This document shows, piece by piece, positions 17,139 to 26,701 of a DNA stretch of 64,000 nucleotides. The DNA comes from Moduliflexus sp964602655. GTDB lineage: Bacteria > Moduliflexota > Moduliflexia > Moduliflexales > Moduliflexaceae. The stretch spans positions 1 to 64,000 of the forward strand of contig CAZRSF010000020.1 of the NCBI GenBank assembly GCA_964602655.1. The letters are read 5' to 3'. Within the stretch, counting starts at the first letter, position 1, and each line of letters begins with the position of its first letter. The translations under genes were made by a program, and so were the position numbers. The notes below the pieces were generated by a model. That model was given only the letters and a program-made list of their open reading frames with translations. It did no database searches and was not told the origin of the DNA.

Positions 17139-20100
17139 CTATTCTTTCTCAATCCACGCCTTCACCAGCCGAATCAAGCCATCGTAATCTACCGGCTTGG
17201 AGAGATAATCGTCCGCGCCAGCCTGAATACACTTCTGCCGGTCTTCTTTCAACGCTTTCGCCGTGATGGCAATAATTGGCAGACGCTTGAACCGGTCGTC
17301 TTTCCGAATCAGCCGGATCGCCGTGTAGCCGTCCATGACCGGCATCATCACATCCATCAGCACCAAATCGAAATCCGGTTCTTTATTCAAAATGTCAATC
17401 GCGACCTGGCCGTTTTTCGCGTCAACCACCGACGCGCCGTGATTTTCCAGCGCGGAGGCCAGCACGAAGACGTTTTTCACGTCGTCATCCACGATCAAAA
17501 TTTTCTTCCCGTTCAGATTGCCCTGTGTTTGCAGGGGTTTCGGCGCAACGTCGCGCGGTTGCTGCTCCGCTTCGCCATGATACATCTGATGCAAGAAGAG
17601 CGAGGTTTCGTCGGACAGGCGTTCATAGGATTTGGCGGTTTTGATGATAATGCTGTCCGTATATTTCCGCAGCTCGCGCTCTTCTTCTTCGGTTAATTCG
17701 CGTCCGGTATAAATAATGACGGGCAATGCGACATGATGTTCCTTGATAAAACGACAAATATCATACCCGTTGCCGTCTTTCAGCCCAAGATCGATGATTG
17801 CGGCGTCGTATTCGCCGGTTTCGATTTCCGCGAGCGCCTGCTCCTGCGATGAGACGCCGGTAATTTTGACATCTTCGCCGGAATCGAGCAAGTCCTGAAT
17901 CGCCTCGCGCTGCGTTTCGTCGTCTTCGACAATCAACAGGCGTTTCGGGTATTTTTCCGACACCGCCATCAAGTTATCCACCGCGTTTTGAATATCAATC
18001 TCGTTGACCGGCTTCTGATAGTAGCCAATCGCCCCGACCGCGCGGTAGGAATTATCCCGCTCTTTGCTGGAAAAAATGTGTACTGGAATATGGCGTAATT
18101 CCCGCGTGCTTTTCAATTCACGCAGCAGTTCCATGCCGTTCATGTCCGGCAGCACGAGATCGAGCAGAATGCCGGTCGGCAGGAATTTTGCCGCCAGTGT
18201 CAAGCCATCGTGCCCGGTCAGCGCCACCAACGCCTTGAAGCCCATGCCGCGCGTCACATCCATCGTGCTTTGCGCAAGGTCGGCGTTATCTTCGATAATC
18301 AGAATCACTTTATCGCCTGCCGCGATCTGTGCGCGGTCATCTTCGATTTCGGTCACGGCGGAAGCGACCTGCGGCTTTTTCAGCGTCGGCATCGGTTTGG
18401 GCGCAGACGGTGTCGGCTCGACAACGTGTTTCAAGACCGCTGGCAGCGTAATCGTAAAGACCGTGCCTTTGCCGACCTCGCTTTCAAGGGAAATAGAGCC
18501 TTGCAGCAGCTTGGCGTATTCTCGCGCAATCGAAAGCCCAAGCCCGGTGCCGCCGAATTCGCGCGAAATCGAACCATCCGCCTGCTGGAAGGCTTCGAAG
18601 ACGATCTGCTGTTTGTCTTTGGGAATGCCGACGCCGGTATCCTCGACGGAAATCAGCACCGTACCCGGCTGTCCCGGCGCTTGCGCGGCGCGTAACGCCA
18701 CCGTTCCCTGTTTCGTGAATTTGAACGCGTTCGCCAACAGATTGCGGATGACTTGCGACAGCTTGTCGCGGTCGGTGGTCAATACCGCGTTAAATTCCTC
18801 ATGCACGAGGAATTCCAACCCTTTTTCTTCGGCAATCGAACGAAACAGGTCTTTGAATGATCCGAATAGCTCGGACACCGGAAATTCCGTAATATTCATC
18901 GTGACTTTGCCGGATTCGATTTTGCTCAAATCGAGAATATCGTTGATCAAGCGCAGCAGTTCCTCCCCGGCCTGATTGATGACGCTGACCTGTTTGACCT
19001 CTTTGCCATCCAAATTCTGGCGCTCGTTTTTACTCAACATTTTGGACAGCAGAATAATCGAATTCAGCGGCGTGCGCAGTTCGTGCGACATATTGGCAAG
19101 GAATTCGGATTTGTATTTGCTCGCCATTTCCAAATCCGCCGCCCGCTTATCCAGTTGCAGTTTGGCGACGCTCAGGGTGTCGTTCTGCTGGCGGAGTTCT
19201 TCGCTCTGCTGATGAAGCTGCTGCTGCTGTTCTTCCAAATGCGCGTTGACCTGCTGCAATTCCTCGCTTTGCTGCTGGAGTTTTTGCTGCTGCTCTTCAA
19301 GCTGCTGATTCGCTTCCTGCACTTCCTGCGCTTTTTCCTGCGCTTCATATTTGGCGATTTCGGCTTCGTTTGCGGCAACTTCGGCGGCCTGCTGCGCCTG
19401 CTGAGACGCGACAAGCAATTCCTGCACTTTTTCCCGCTGTAACGTGGAAAAGAGCACGGTCGCGACGACACGATTCGCTTCGTTCAGAAAATTCTGCGCG
19501 TAGGCGTCGAGCGGCTGCATGGCGGCCAATTCGATCACGCCGTAGAGCGTATTTTCATACAACAGCGGAAAGGTATAGGTTTGCGCCGCCGCATGGCTGA
19601 CCGTGCCGGTCAGAATCAGGCCGTCTTGCCGGGTCGGATGTGTCAGCAGGATCGGCGCGCGTTCTAAGGCAACCTGCCCCACCACGCCTTCGCCAAGCCG
19701 ATAGGTATTCGATAATTTGCTGCGTTCGGTAAACGCAAACGCACCGAGCAGTTTCAACGTTTCCGCATGAGCGTCGAACGAATACAAGACGCCGCTTCCG
19801 GCATTGACGTAGCGACAGACGAAGCTGATCGCATTCTGACAGACATCTTTCAACGACATATCGCCGGAGAGCGCAAGACTGAGTTGACTGATGCCGTCCT
19901 TCAACCAGCTTTGACGTTCGATTTCCGTCATCATCTCCCGCAGATTCGTCACCATCTTTCGAAGCGACAGATTCAGCAAATCATGATCGGATTTTACCGC
20001 TACCTGTGCATGTAATTCTTTGTTCGACACCTGTTCAGTGACGGCGGCCACGCCTTGAAGATAGACGACCATATTCTGAAACGAAGTGTTCAACACATCG

Positions 20101-21284
20101 CGTTCCGACTGAGGAACGAGCTTCACCTGCAAATTGCCCTGCGAGATCGTCTCGGCGACATGGGCGACGGCGCGGATATAGGCGATCATCTGCTGAAACG
20201 CGATCACCAACGTCCCGATCTCGTCTTTGGACGAATTTTGCAACTCGACCGACAAATCGCCCTGCGCAAGCATGGACGCGGCGTTGACGACCCGGTTCAA
20301 GCGGCTGGTGATATTATACGCCAACGACAGGCCGAAGAGTAACGCAATGATGACGCTGGCGCTTAAAAAGAAGACCAACGAACGATTGGCGGCTTTTACG
20401 GCTTGCGTCGCATGGTCTTCGGCGCGAAGCAAATCCTGCTCGGCGGTGTTTTTAATGACTTGCTCATATAAGACATTCGTCCCCAATTCCCGCCGTAGTA
20501 GGATAAATTGTTCAAGTTCCGCTAAGTTTTGCCGCTCTAATGTCATGGCATGATCGGAGAGTTCGCGAATCTCCCGAAATAATTCCCGCAGACGAACGAG
20601 CGCTTGCTGTTCTCCCTGGGAAAGACCGGCGCTCATATATTGATCGACAATGTCATCGCATCGCTTCCAGGCGGTCAAAATGCGTGTTTCGGCATCGGTG
20701 GCGTGTATCATGAAAAATTCATTCGCTAAACGATACGCTAAATTGAACGCGGCGCTTAATTCGGCGATCTTTTCCAGTTTCCAGGAGGCTTGTGGGTCGC
20801 TATGAATTTTGACGGATGGTTTCAAGATTGACTCAATAAATGCGTCCCACTTGACGAGGCGTTCTGCCAAAATGCCAAACGTCTTATGCTGTTCGTCGTC
20901 GCGCGCCATCACGCGCTTTCCGATGGCTTCAAGCTCGGCGTACTTCGTTTTGATCGTTCGGCCTAAATTTTGTTCGACTTCGGTCTCGGCCAAACGAGAA
21001 TACTCTTCGAGCAGCCGGTTGAAATTTTGCTCAGCGTCTTGCAACCGTTCGATATTACCTTGATCGCGATTCTGCAAATAGCCCATTATGCGATAGGCGA
21101 CGCGCAGCAACTCCACGTCCATTTCGTAGGCGGTCGCGGAGATCGGTTGATGCACCGTAATAATCGCGTCCAATTCGTGATCTATCGAGCGTAAATTCCG
21201 ATAGACAAGCGCTCCTAAGGTCAGAAACAGCGCCAATAAGACGCCGATAAGCACGCCTAATTTTTTCTTGATCGTGAAGGTCAT
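17139..21284 (-). CDS. Giant hybrid sensor kinase: TM-HAMP-GAF-HisKA-HATPase-three receivers
   Basis: The product has 1381 residues. TM1 (about 9-29) and TM2 (about 305-327) flank a helical periplasmic domain. HAMP repeats (about 330-470) and a GAF domain (about 480-640) follow, then a long Gln-rich coiled coil. HisKA carries H734 (NMSHELRTP), followed by the HATPase (LLANAFKF, DTGVGIP, GTGLGL). Three receivers close the protein: LDLVLPDMNG, IDLGLKDGNG and MDVMMPVMDG. The middle receiver has LKDGNG where MPxMDG is usual. It is a multi-step phosphorelay protein at the inner membrane with no HPt domain or DNA-binding output nearby. Its start is seven bases after the stop of the upstream sensor gene, so they are co-transcribed. 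Confidence 0.94.
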   Translation of the reverse strand: MTFTIKKKLGVLIGVLLALFLTLGALVYRNLRSIDHELDAIITVHQPISATAYEMDVELLRVAYRIMGYLQNRDQGNIERLQDAEQNFNRLLEEYSRLAETEVEQNLGRTIKTKYAELEAIGKRVMARDDEQHKTFGILAERLVKWDAFIESILKPSVKIHSDPQASWKLEKIAELSAAFNLAYRLANEFFMIHATDAETRILTAWKRCDDIVDQYMSAGLSQGEQQALVRLRELFREIRELSDHAMTLERQNLAELEQFILLRRELGTNVLYEQVIKNTAEQDLLRAEDHATQAVKAANRSLVFFLSASVIIALLFGLSLAYNITSRLNRVVNAASMLAQGDLSVELQNSSKDEIGTLVIAFQQMIAYIRAVAHVAETISQGNLQVKLVPQSERDVLNTSFQNMVVYLQGVAAVTEQVSNKELHAQVAVKSDHDLLNLSLRKMVTNLREMMTEIERQSWLKDGISQLSLALSGDMSLKDVCQNAISFVCRYVNAGSGVLYSFDAHAETLKLLGAFAFTERSKLSNTYRLGEGVVGQVALERAPILLTHPTRQDGLILTGTVSHAAAQTYTFPLLYENTLYGVIELAAMQPLDAYAQNFLNEANRVVATVLFSTLQREKVQELLVASQQAQQAAEVAANEAEIAKYEAQEKAQEVQEANQQLEEQQQKLQQQSEELQQVNAHLEEQQQQLHQQSEELRQQNDTLSVAKLQLDKRAADLEMASKYKSEFLANMSHELRTPLNSIILLSKMLSKNERQNLDGKEVKQVSVINQAGEELLRLINDILDLSKIESGKVTMNITEFPVSELFGSFKDLFRSIAEEKGLEFLVHEEFNAVLTTDRDKLSQVIRNLLANAFKFTKQGTVALRAAQAPGQPGTVLISVEDTGVGIPKDKQQIVFEAFQQADGSISREFGGTGLGLSIAREYAKLLQGSISLESEVGKGTVFTITLPAVLKHVVEPTPSAPKPMPTLKKPQVASAVTEIEDDRAQIAAGDKVILIIEDNADLAQSTMDVTRGMGFKALVALTGHDGLTLAAKFLPTGILLDLVLPDMNGMELLRELKSTRELRHIPVHIFSSKERDNSYRAVGAIGYYQKPVNEIDIQNAVDNLMAVSEKYPKRLLIVEDDETQREAIQDLLDSGEDVKITGVSSQEQALAEIETGEYDAAIIDLGLKDGNGYDICRFIKEHHVALPVIIYTGRELTEEEERELRKYTDSIIIKTAKSYERLSDETSLFLHQMYHGEAEQQPRDVAPKPLQTQGNLNGKKILIVDDDVKNVFVLASALENHGASVVDAKNGQVAIDILNKEPDFDLVLMDVMMPVMDGYTAIRLIRKDDRFKRLPIIAITAKALKEDRQKCIQAGADDYLSKPVDYDGLIRLVKAWIEKE

Positions 21285-21290
21285 AGTTCG

Positions 21291-22763
21291 TTATCCTCGT
21301 TCTTCTGTCTGCGATTGTTGGAGTAGGGCATGGACGCGTTCGCGTTGCAGCGCGGAAAAAATCGCGGTGGCGACGACGCTGTTGGCACTCGTCAAAAACG
21401 CTTCATGAATGGGCGACAACGCTTCGCCGGTCGCTAATTCGATCACGCCGTACAACTCATCGTTATACATCGCCGGCAGCGCGTAGATGGTCAGCGGCGG
21501 TTCGCTTGTCGTTCCGGTGTCGATCCGGCCATGCTGATGCGGCACATTGGTCAGGGTGATCGGGGCGCGGTCGCGCGCGACCTGTCCGACGATTCCTTCG
21601 CCGATGCGCACTTCCTGACGCAGCGCATCTTCCTCGGTAAAGGCGAATGCGCCGCGCAACTGCAACACGTTATGCTCGGCGTCATGCACATACAACGCGC
21701 CATGACCGGCGTTCACATACCGCGCTAATTCTTGCAGCGCTTTCTGACAGACATTTTCCAACGACATATCTCCGACCAGACTTCGGCTCAATTGACTGAC
21801 GCCGTCTTTCAGCCAATTCTGTTCCTCCACCACTCGCAACGATCTCTCGATTTCCGCGACCATCTGCCGCAGATTCACGAGCATCCGTTGTAGCGACAAA
21901 TTCAGCACATCATGCTCCGATTTTGGCAACGCCTCGACATGCAATTCCTGGCGCGCGACTTGATCCGCTACTGCCGCCACCTGCCGCAGATAGGCTGCCA
22001 TATGTCGCATGGATTGCAACACCTGTCCGACTTCATCGTTCGCGGCGTCAGGAATTTCAACCTCCAAGTTTCCTTCCGAAATGCGATCCGCCACGAGTGC
22101 CACGATTCGTAACGGGCGGGTAATCGTGCGAGAAACCGCCAACAAAATAACGATGCTGGCGATAAAGGTCAACAATGAGATCGCCGCCGCAAATAACGTG
22201 TCGTTACGAGTTGTGATCTCGGCGTCCGTCACAAACGACTTCGCTTTGTTTCCGGCAAATTCCGTTAATACGTCCAACGCCTTTTTCATGCTCAGATAGC
22301 GGGTATTCGCGTCTCCGTTGTTGACCGCCTCTTTGGCCTGTTCTTGTTGCCCGTCGCGCATCAGCGTGAACACGGCTTCGCGCGCGGTTGTCCATGCCGC
22401 GAACTCGTCAACGACGGCTTGCGCGTCTTGCGGATTGCCAAGATAGCGTTCTTCGATCAGGGCGAAATCCTGCGCGATGGCCTCTTCTTCGCGGTGAATC
22501 GCCGTCACGACCGCTTCAATCGCGTCGCGATCTTGCGCGAGAATCACATCTTTCATGCCGATACGGATCGTCAGCGCCTTCAGATGAGCGTCGCGCACGG
22601 TATTGGTGACGGTAAACGGGTGTTTGTATAATCGTTCCGTGATGCCGAACAGGTTCGTGGCGATATAAAAAATCAGGCCGATGTTGATGGCCGAAAGCGC
22701 TAACAAGATTCCTCCGATGAACACAAGCAGCCGCGTGCCGATTTTCATGTTCCGTATGCTCAT
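21291..22763 (-). CDS. Membrane 4HB-HAMP-GAF sensor protein lacking a kinase domain
   Basis: This 490-residue protein has TM1 (about 12-34), a four-helix-bundle periplasmic domain (about 40-200) like MCP ligand domains, and TM2 (about 205-230). A HAMP domain with an extra HAMP-like repeat follows, then a GAF domain (about 335-475, containing VRIGEGIVGQVARDRAPI). It ends right after GAF with no output domain. It is the third paralogue of the HAMP-GAF module in this block. The frame opens 57 codons earlier, within a palindrome, but the ATG at 22763 has AGGAG at the right distance. It may transmit signals by heterodimerising with the kinase encoded next. Confidence 0.9.
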   Translation of the reverse strand: MSIRNMKIGTRLLVFIGGILLALSAINIGLIFYIATNLFGITERLYKHPFTVTNTVRDAHLKALTIRIGMKDVILAQDRDAIEAVVTAIHREEEAIAQDFALIEERYLGNPQDAQAVVDEFAAWTTAREAVFTLMRDGQQEQAKEAVNNGDANTRYLSMKKALDVLTEFAGNKAKSFVTDAEITTRNDTLFAAAISLLTFIASIVILLAVSRTITRPLRIVALVADRISEGNLEVEIPDAANDEVGQVLQSMRHMAAYLRQVAAVADQVARQELHVEALPKSEHDVLNLSLQRMLVNLRQMVAEIERSLRVVEEQNWLKDGVSQLSRSLVGDMSLENVCQKALQELARYVNAGHGALYVHDAEHNVLQLRGAFAFTEEDALRQEVRIGEGIVGQVARDRAPITLTNVPHQHGRIDTGTTSEPPLTIYALPAMYNDELYGVIELATGEALSPIHEAFLTSANSVVATAIFSALQRERVHALLQQSQTEERG

Positions 22764-22800
22764 ACGAGACTCCTGCGATCTTTGCTCTTTCAATGGATCG

Positions 22801-22833
22801 AACCCTGCCAGGGTTTCGAACCCTGGCAGGGTT
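22801..22833. repeat. Perfect palindrome of the CCCTGCCAGGG family, overlapping a stop codon
   Basis: AACCCTGCCAGGGTT (22801-22815) and its exact complement (22819-22833) form a 15-bp stem around TCG. The TAA stop of the upstream REC-kinase gene (22832-22834) lies in the right arm. Confidence 0.93.
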
Positions 22834-24526
22834 AAGATTCGCGTTCCACCTTGTTCTGCTGCTTTTCCAACAATATGGCGATATGTTTCAACAATTTTTC
22901 CGGTTCGATAGGGCGCGTGAGAAAGTCGTCGCACCCGGCGTTCAAGGCGCGCGATCTGGTTTCCTGCGTTACATGCGCCGTGCAGGCGATAATCGGAATA
23001 TCCGCCGTGTCCGCATCGCCTTTGAGAATCTGCGACGCTTCGACGCCATCCATGCCGGGCATGGCCAAATCCATGAGAATAATATCGGGATGCGCCTGCC
23101 GCGCAATCCGAATGCCGTCTTCCGCCGATAATGCTTGATACAAGGTATAACCAGACAGTCGTAAAATTTCCGACATCACTTGAAGGTTGATTTCATCATC
23201 ATCAACCACCAAGACCGAACGAGATTCATTTCGGCGGCGCTGCTCTACGTCAGACACGTCAACGGCTTGCGGCAGCGCTTCTTCCTCGCGGCGTTCTGCG
23301 TGTTCACCGGTTCCGACCGGAATGTGCAGCCAAAATGTCGTGCCGCGTCCGACGTCGCTTTCAAGTCCGATGGTCATGCCTAACATATCGCAGAACTGCT
23401 TGGTAATCGTCAGCCCCAATCCCGTGCCGCCGAATTTTTTCTTAATCGAACTATCCACTTGCTTGAACGATTCGAAGACGCTGGAAATTTTGTCTGCCGC
23501 AATGCCCGGCCCGGTATCCTCCACTTCAAGCCGAATGATGCCCTGTTCTTTCAGCCATTTCGCGCGAATGGCGACATGCCCTTCGCTGGTAAATTTGATG
23601 GCGTTGCCGATCAGGTTATTGAGCATCTGCTTGATTTTCGTGTAATCGCTCTGGATCACAGGCAAATCAAACGAGATGTCGGCGCGCAGTTCGACCGGCT
23701 TATTGAGCAGCAAGCCTTGCGCGGTAATCGTCACATCTTCGATAATTTCAACCAAATCCACCTCTTCGATCAGCACGTCCATTTTCCCGGCTTCGATTTT
23801 CGCAAAATCAAGCACATCGTTAATCAATTGCAAAATCACGCGCGCCGTCTGATTCGCCTTCGTCAGATTTTGTATTTTTTCAGCAGAGACTTCCGGCTGA
23901 AGTTCATTGAGAGAGAGCGAAAGATAGCCGATCAGCGCATTCAGCGGCGTACGGAGTTCGTGACTCATGCTGGACAGGTAATCGGTTTTATGGCGGCTCG
24001 CCTCTTTCAACTGCACATTCAGGTCTTCCAACACATTTTCCGCTCGTTTCCGCGCTTCGACTTCTTCGCTCAGGCGGCGGTTGATTTCCCGTTCTCCTTC
24101 GATGACGCGGAGATACGCTTTCACGCGACTAAGAAGGATCGTATCGTCAATCGGTTTGGTCAGATAGTCAATTGCGCCGCTTTCGAAGCCTTGCTGCTTG
24201 AAATCCTCGGATTTGTACACGGCGGTCAGAAAAATAATCGGAATATTGCGGAATTTCGGGCGGTTGCGAATCAATTTGGCGACATCGAAGCCGTTCAAAT
24301 CCGGCATTTGGATGTCCAGCAGGATGAGATCGACCTTTTGTTCGGAAACTTTTGCCAGTGCATCAAAGCCGGATTGCGCTTCGATGACATCAGCATCCAG
24401 CGACGATTCCAAGAGCGCGCGCAGCGTAAAGAGATTATGCGGGTTATCATCAACAATGAGAATCGAATACAATTTTTGCGTCGTCATTTCCATAAGATTT
24501 TTAGTAAAAACATCTGCGCCTGTCAT
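22832..24526 (-). CDS. Hybrid histidine kinase REC-HisKA-HATPase-REC
   Basis: This soluble protein has 564 residues from the first ATG. The N-terminal receiver (about 20-140, phospho-acceptor D71 in LLDIQMPDLNG) is followed by a coiled coil and HisKA with H189 (SMSHELRTP). The HATPase shows LIGNAIKF, DTGPGIA and GTGLGL. The C-terminal receiver carries LMDLAMPGMDG. The N-terminal receiver closely resembles that of the upstream gene (24641-25981). Later ATGs at 24493 and 24487 are also possible starts, and none has a strong ribosome site. The stop lies inside a palindrome. Being second in the block, it is a candidate cytoplasmic phosphorelay partner of the membrane sensors. Confidence 0.92.
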   Translation of the reverse strand: MTGADVFTKNLMEMTTQKLYSILIVDDNPHNLFTLRALLESSLDADVIEAQSGFDALAKVSEQKVDLILLDIQMPDLNGFDVAKLIRNRPKFRNIPIIFLTAVYKSEDFKQQGFESGAIDYLTKPIDDTILLSRVKAYLRVIEGEREINRRLSEEVEARKRAENVLEDLNVQLKEASRHKTDYLSSMSHELRTPLNALIGYLSLSLNELQPEVSAEKIQNLTKANQTARVILQLINDVLDFAKIEAGKMDVLIEEVDLVEIIEDVTITAQGLLLNKPVELRADISFDLPVIQSDYTKIKQMLNNLIGNAIKFTSEGHVAIRAKWLKEQGIIRLEVEDTGPGIAADKISSVFESFKQVDSSIKKKFGGTGLGLTITKQFCDMLGMTIGLESDVGRGTTFWLHIPVGTGEHAERREEEALPQAVDVSDVEQRRRNESRSVLVVDDDEINLQVMSEILRLSGYTLYQALSAEDGIRIARQAHPDIILMDLAMPGMDGVEASQILKGDADTADIPIIACTAHVTQETRSRALNAGCDDFLTRPIEPEKLLKHIAILLEKQQNKVERES

Positions 24527-24640
24527 ATTCGTTCGAGGTTCATCAATATCTTCTGTTTAGTTTATCGGAGCGTTCTGGCAAATGTCAACTCGAAAACTGC
24601 CGTTTTTTTATGTGAGAGAATAATGAAATCACGTCGTTTT

Positions 24641-25981
24641 CTACGCGTGTTCAGGAAAAACGATAAAAAACGCGGCGCCTTCCCCGTTGCGGCTTTCGCA
24701 GCGAATCGTTCCCTTCAACTGGCGTTCCACAAGATTGCGAATAATGTTCAGCCCCAATCCGCTTCCGCCTTGATGGCGTTTCGTCGTAAAAAACGGATCG
24801 AAAATTTTAGGCTGATTTTCCTGCGGGATACCGACGCCGTTATCGCGATACGCGATGACAATCTGCCCATCCCGCGCGGTAATATCGCACACGATCTCGC
24901 CCTGTTCGATGCCGTCGAATCCGTGCATCAGCGAATTCATGATCAAGTTGGTGAAAATCTGGGAAAACGCGCCGGGGTAGCTTTCGATTTCAAGCGTCTC
25001 CGGGCAATGAACGGTCACGGTATGCCGGGTTTTTTTCAATTTGGGGTGCAGGCTCAGCAAAATTTCGGCCATATACGATTTCAGGAAAAAGCGCCGTTTT
25101 TCGCCGCTGGACTGGTCAACAGCGATATGCTTGAATCCCTGTATCTGCTCAGCCGCCTGCTGCAAATTTCGCAGGATGATGTGCGACGATTCGAGCGACA
25201 GATCGAGAAATTGCAGAAACTCCGATTTTGTCATGCGCCCTTCCTCGAACGCGCCTTTCAACTGCCGGGCTTGTTCGTCAAGATGGGACGCTGCTGTTAC
25301 GCCTAAGCCAATCGGCGTGCTGATTTCATGCGACACGCCCGCTACTAACCCGCCAAGCGCGGCCAGCGTTTCGGATTGAATCAACTGTTCCTGCGCAACG
25401 CGTAACGTCTCTATCGAGGTTTCGAGCGCGGCGTTCGTCTCCCGAAGTTCGCGGGTGCGCTCGACGACGCGGCGCTCAAGCTCTTCATTCAGCGTCTGGA
25501 GCGCCTGCTCGGCGTGCTTGCGTTGTTCGATCTCCTGCTGCATCTGCGTATTCATGCTCTCTAAGCGCAGATTAATCGCCCGTTCCCCTTCAATGACGCG
25601 CAGATACGCTTTGACACGATTGATTAGAATGTCGTCGTCAATCGGTTTGGTCAGATAATCAATCGCGCCGCCTTCCAGTCCGCGATGTTTGAATTCATCG
25701 GATTTATAGACAGCGGTGAGAAAAATAATCGGGACTTCCTGATATTTTTTGCGGTTGCGGATGAGCCTGGCGACTTCGAAGCCGTCCATATCAGGCATTT
25801 TGATGTCGAGGAGGATCATGTCTGTCTTATGGTGGGCAATCTGATCGAGTGCGTCTGCGCCGGACGACGCTTCGATGATCTGCGCGTCGAGCCTCTCGGT
25901 CAGTAAGGTGTTCAGCGCAAACAGATTTTTGGGGTTATCATCTACGATCAGAATCGTGTACATCGGATGCATGGAAATCAT
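24641..25981 (-). CDS. REC-histidine kinase
   Basis: This 446-residue soluble protein starts with a receiver domain (D59 in LLDIKMPDMDG). A coiled coil (ERRVVERTRELRETNAALE) leads to an NtrB-like kinase core with AGVSHEISTPIG, N-box IMNSLMHG, DNGVGIP and GSGLGLNI. It has no C-terminal receiver. Receiver-first kinases usually act inside phosphorelays rather than as primary sensors. An ATG at 26020 is also in frame. The ATG at 25981 was preferred because GGGGAG lies upstream and the receiver then starts normally. It is the first gene of the signalling block. Confidence 0.9.
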   Translation of the reverse strand: MISMHPMYTILIVDDNPKNLFALNTLLTERLDAQIIEASSGADALDQIAHHKTDMILLDIKMPDMDGFEVARLIRNRKKYQEVPIIFLTAVYKSDEFKHRGLEGGAIDYLTKPIDDDILINRVKAYLRVIEGERAINLRLESMNTQMQQEIEQRKHAEQALQTLNEELERRVVERTRELRETNAALETSIETLRVAQEQLIQSETLAALGGLVAGVSHEISTPIGLGVTAASHLDEQARQLKGAFEEGRMTKSEFLQFLDLSLESSHIILRNLQQAAEQIQGFKHIAVDQSSGEKRRFFLKSYMAEILLSLHPKLKKTRHTVTVHCPETLEIESYPGAFSQIFTNLIMNSLMHGFDGIEQGEIVCDITARDGQIVIAYRDNGVGIPQENQPKIFDPFFTTKRHQGGSGLGLNIIRNLVERQLKGTIRCESRNGEGAAFFIVFPEHA

Positions 25982-26413
25982 ACGCGCTGTTCTCCCCTTC
26001 TTCTCGCAAGGCTGCGACATTCTCGTTCCACGCTCCGCGTGAACGTTCTTGCGCTGACGACTACGTCAACGTATATGCGCCGCTGCAAGGTTTGTCAACA
26101 GGGAAAAATGAAATTTTAGACATATTTTTTACGAGCGCAGGACAGCATCGGCGGTTTTGTTCCGCCAGTTTCGCCGAAAATTCTCTCAAAAAAAGATTGA
26201 CATCTCCACAGAATTATTCCATTCTTTCTTTGTCGTTATCAGAAGTGATGATACATACATTTGCTCAATATGTTCCCTTCGCCCTGAGCCTGTCAAAGGG
26301 CGGTTCATGGTTCGACTCGTTCACCGCGAACAGGCCATCACTGTTGATGCAAATTTATGTAGAATTACTGAGGCTGTTTCAACAACTCCGTGAGTCATGA
26401 GAGAGGTCTGTTT
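25982..26413. other. Divergent intergenic region between the signalling block and the TM2 operon
   Basis: No gene was seen. It holds a degenerate CGTTCCACGC hairpin (26024-26045). It also holds a degenerate repeat patch at about 26275-26317 (CCCTT and AAGGG arms, then a GGTTCATGGTTCGACTC stretch related to the repeats at 805 and 32470). Promoters for both directions are expected here, but none is clear. Confidence 0.5.
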
Positions 26414-26665
26414 ATGGAAAATAAAGCAGAAAAAAAGGTGTTGGCTGGTGTGCTAGGGATATTGCTCGGTGCGTTAGGCATTCACAAATTTGTCCTGGGC
26501 TACCAAAAGGAAGGCTTGATCATGCTCATTGCGGCAGTCGCGACATGCGGCATCGGCGCGTCTGTTACGGGAATTATCGGGCTGATTGAAGGGATTATCT
26601 ACTTAACAAAATCCGATGATGAGTTTGTGGCAACCTATATAGATAATAAAAAAGCCTGGTTTTAG
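26414..26665 (+). CDS. TM2 domain membrane protein
   Basis: This 83-residue protein has two hydrophobic helices joined by a short turn. The pattern LGALGIHKFVLGYQKEGLIM is the TM2 signature (Gly-x-x-Gly-x-His-x-Phe followed by Tyr/Gly). The function of bacterial TM2 proteins is unknown. GAGAGG precedes the ATG at 26414, while the open frame starts eight codons earlier. It is followed in the same direction by a DUF2752 gene, a pairing found in several phyla. Confidence 0.88.
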   Translation: MENKAEKKVLAGVLGILLGALGIHKFVLGYQKEGLIMLIAAVATCGIGASVTGIIGLIEGIIYLTKSDDEFVATYIDNKKAWF

Positions 26666-26701
26666 GCGTCGGATAATTCCGTATTTTCTGTTGTTCGAGC
26701 G

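Noticed and set aside
23459..25306. Long plus-strand open frame (615 codons) antisense to two kinase genes
   Set aside because: It mirrors strongly coding minus-strand kinases, has no recognisable domains, and arises from their codon bias. Other long antisense frames (for example 2677-3459 and 29430-30164) were rejected for the same reason.
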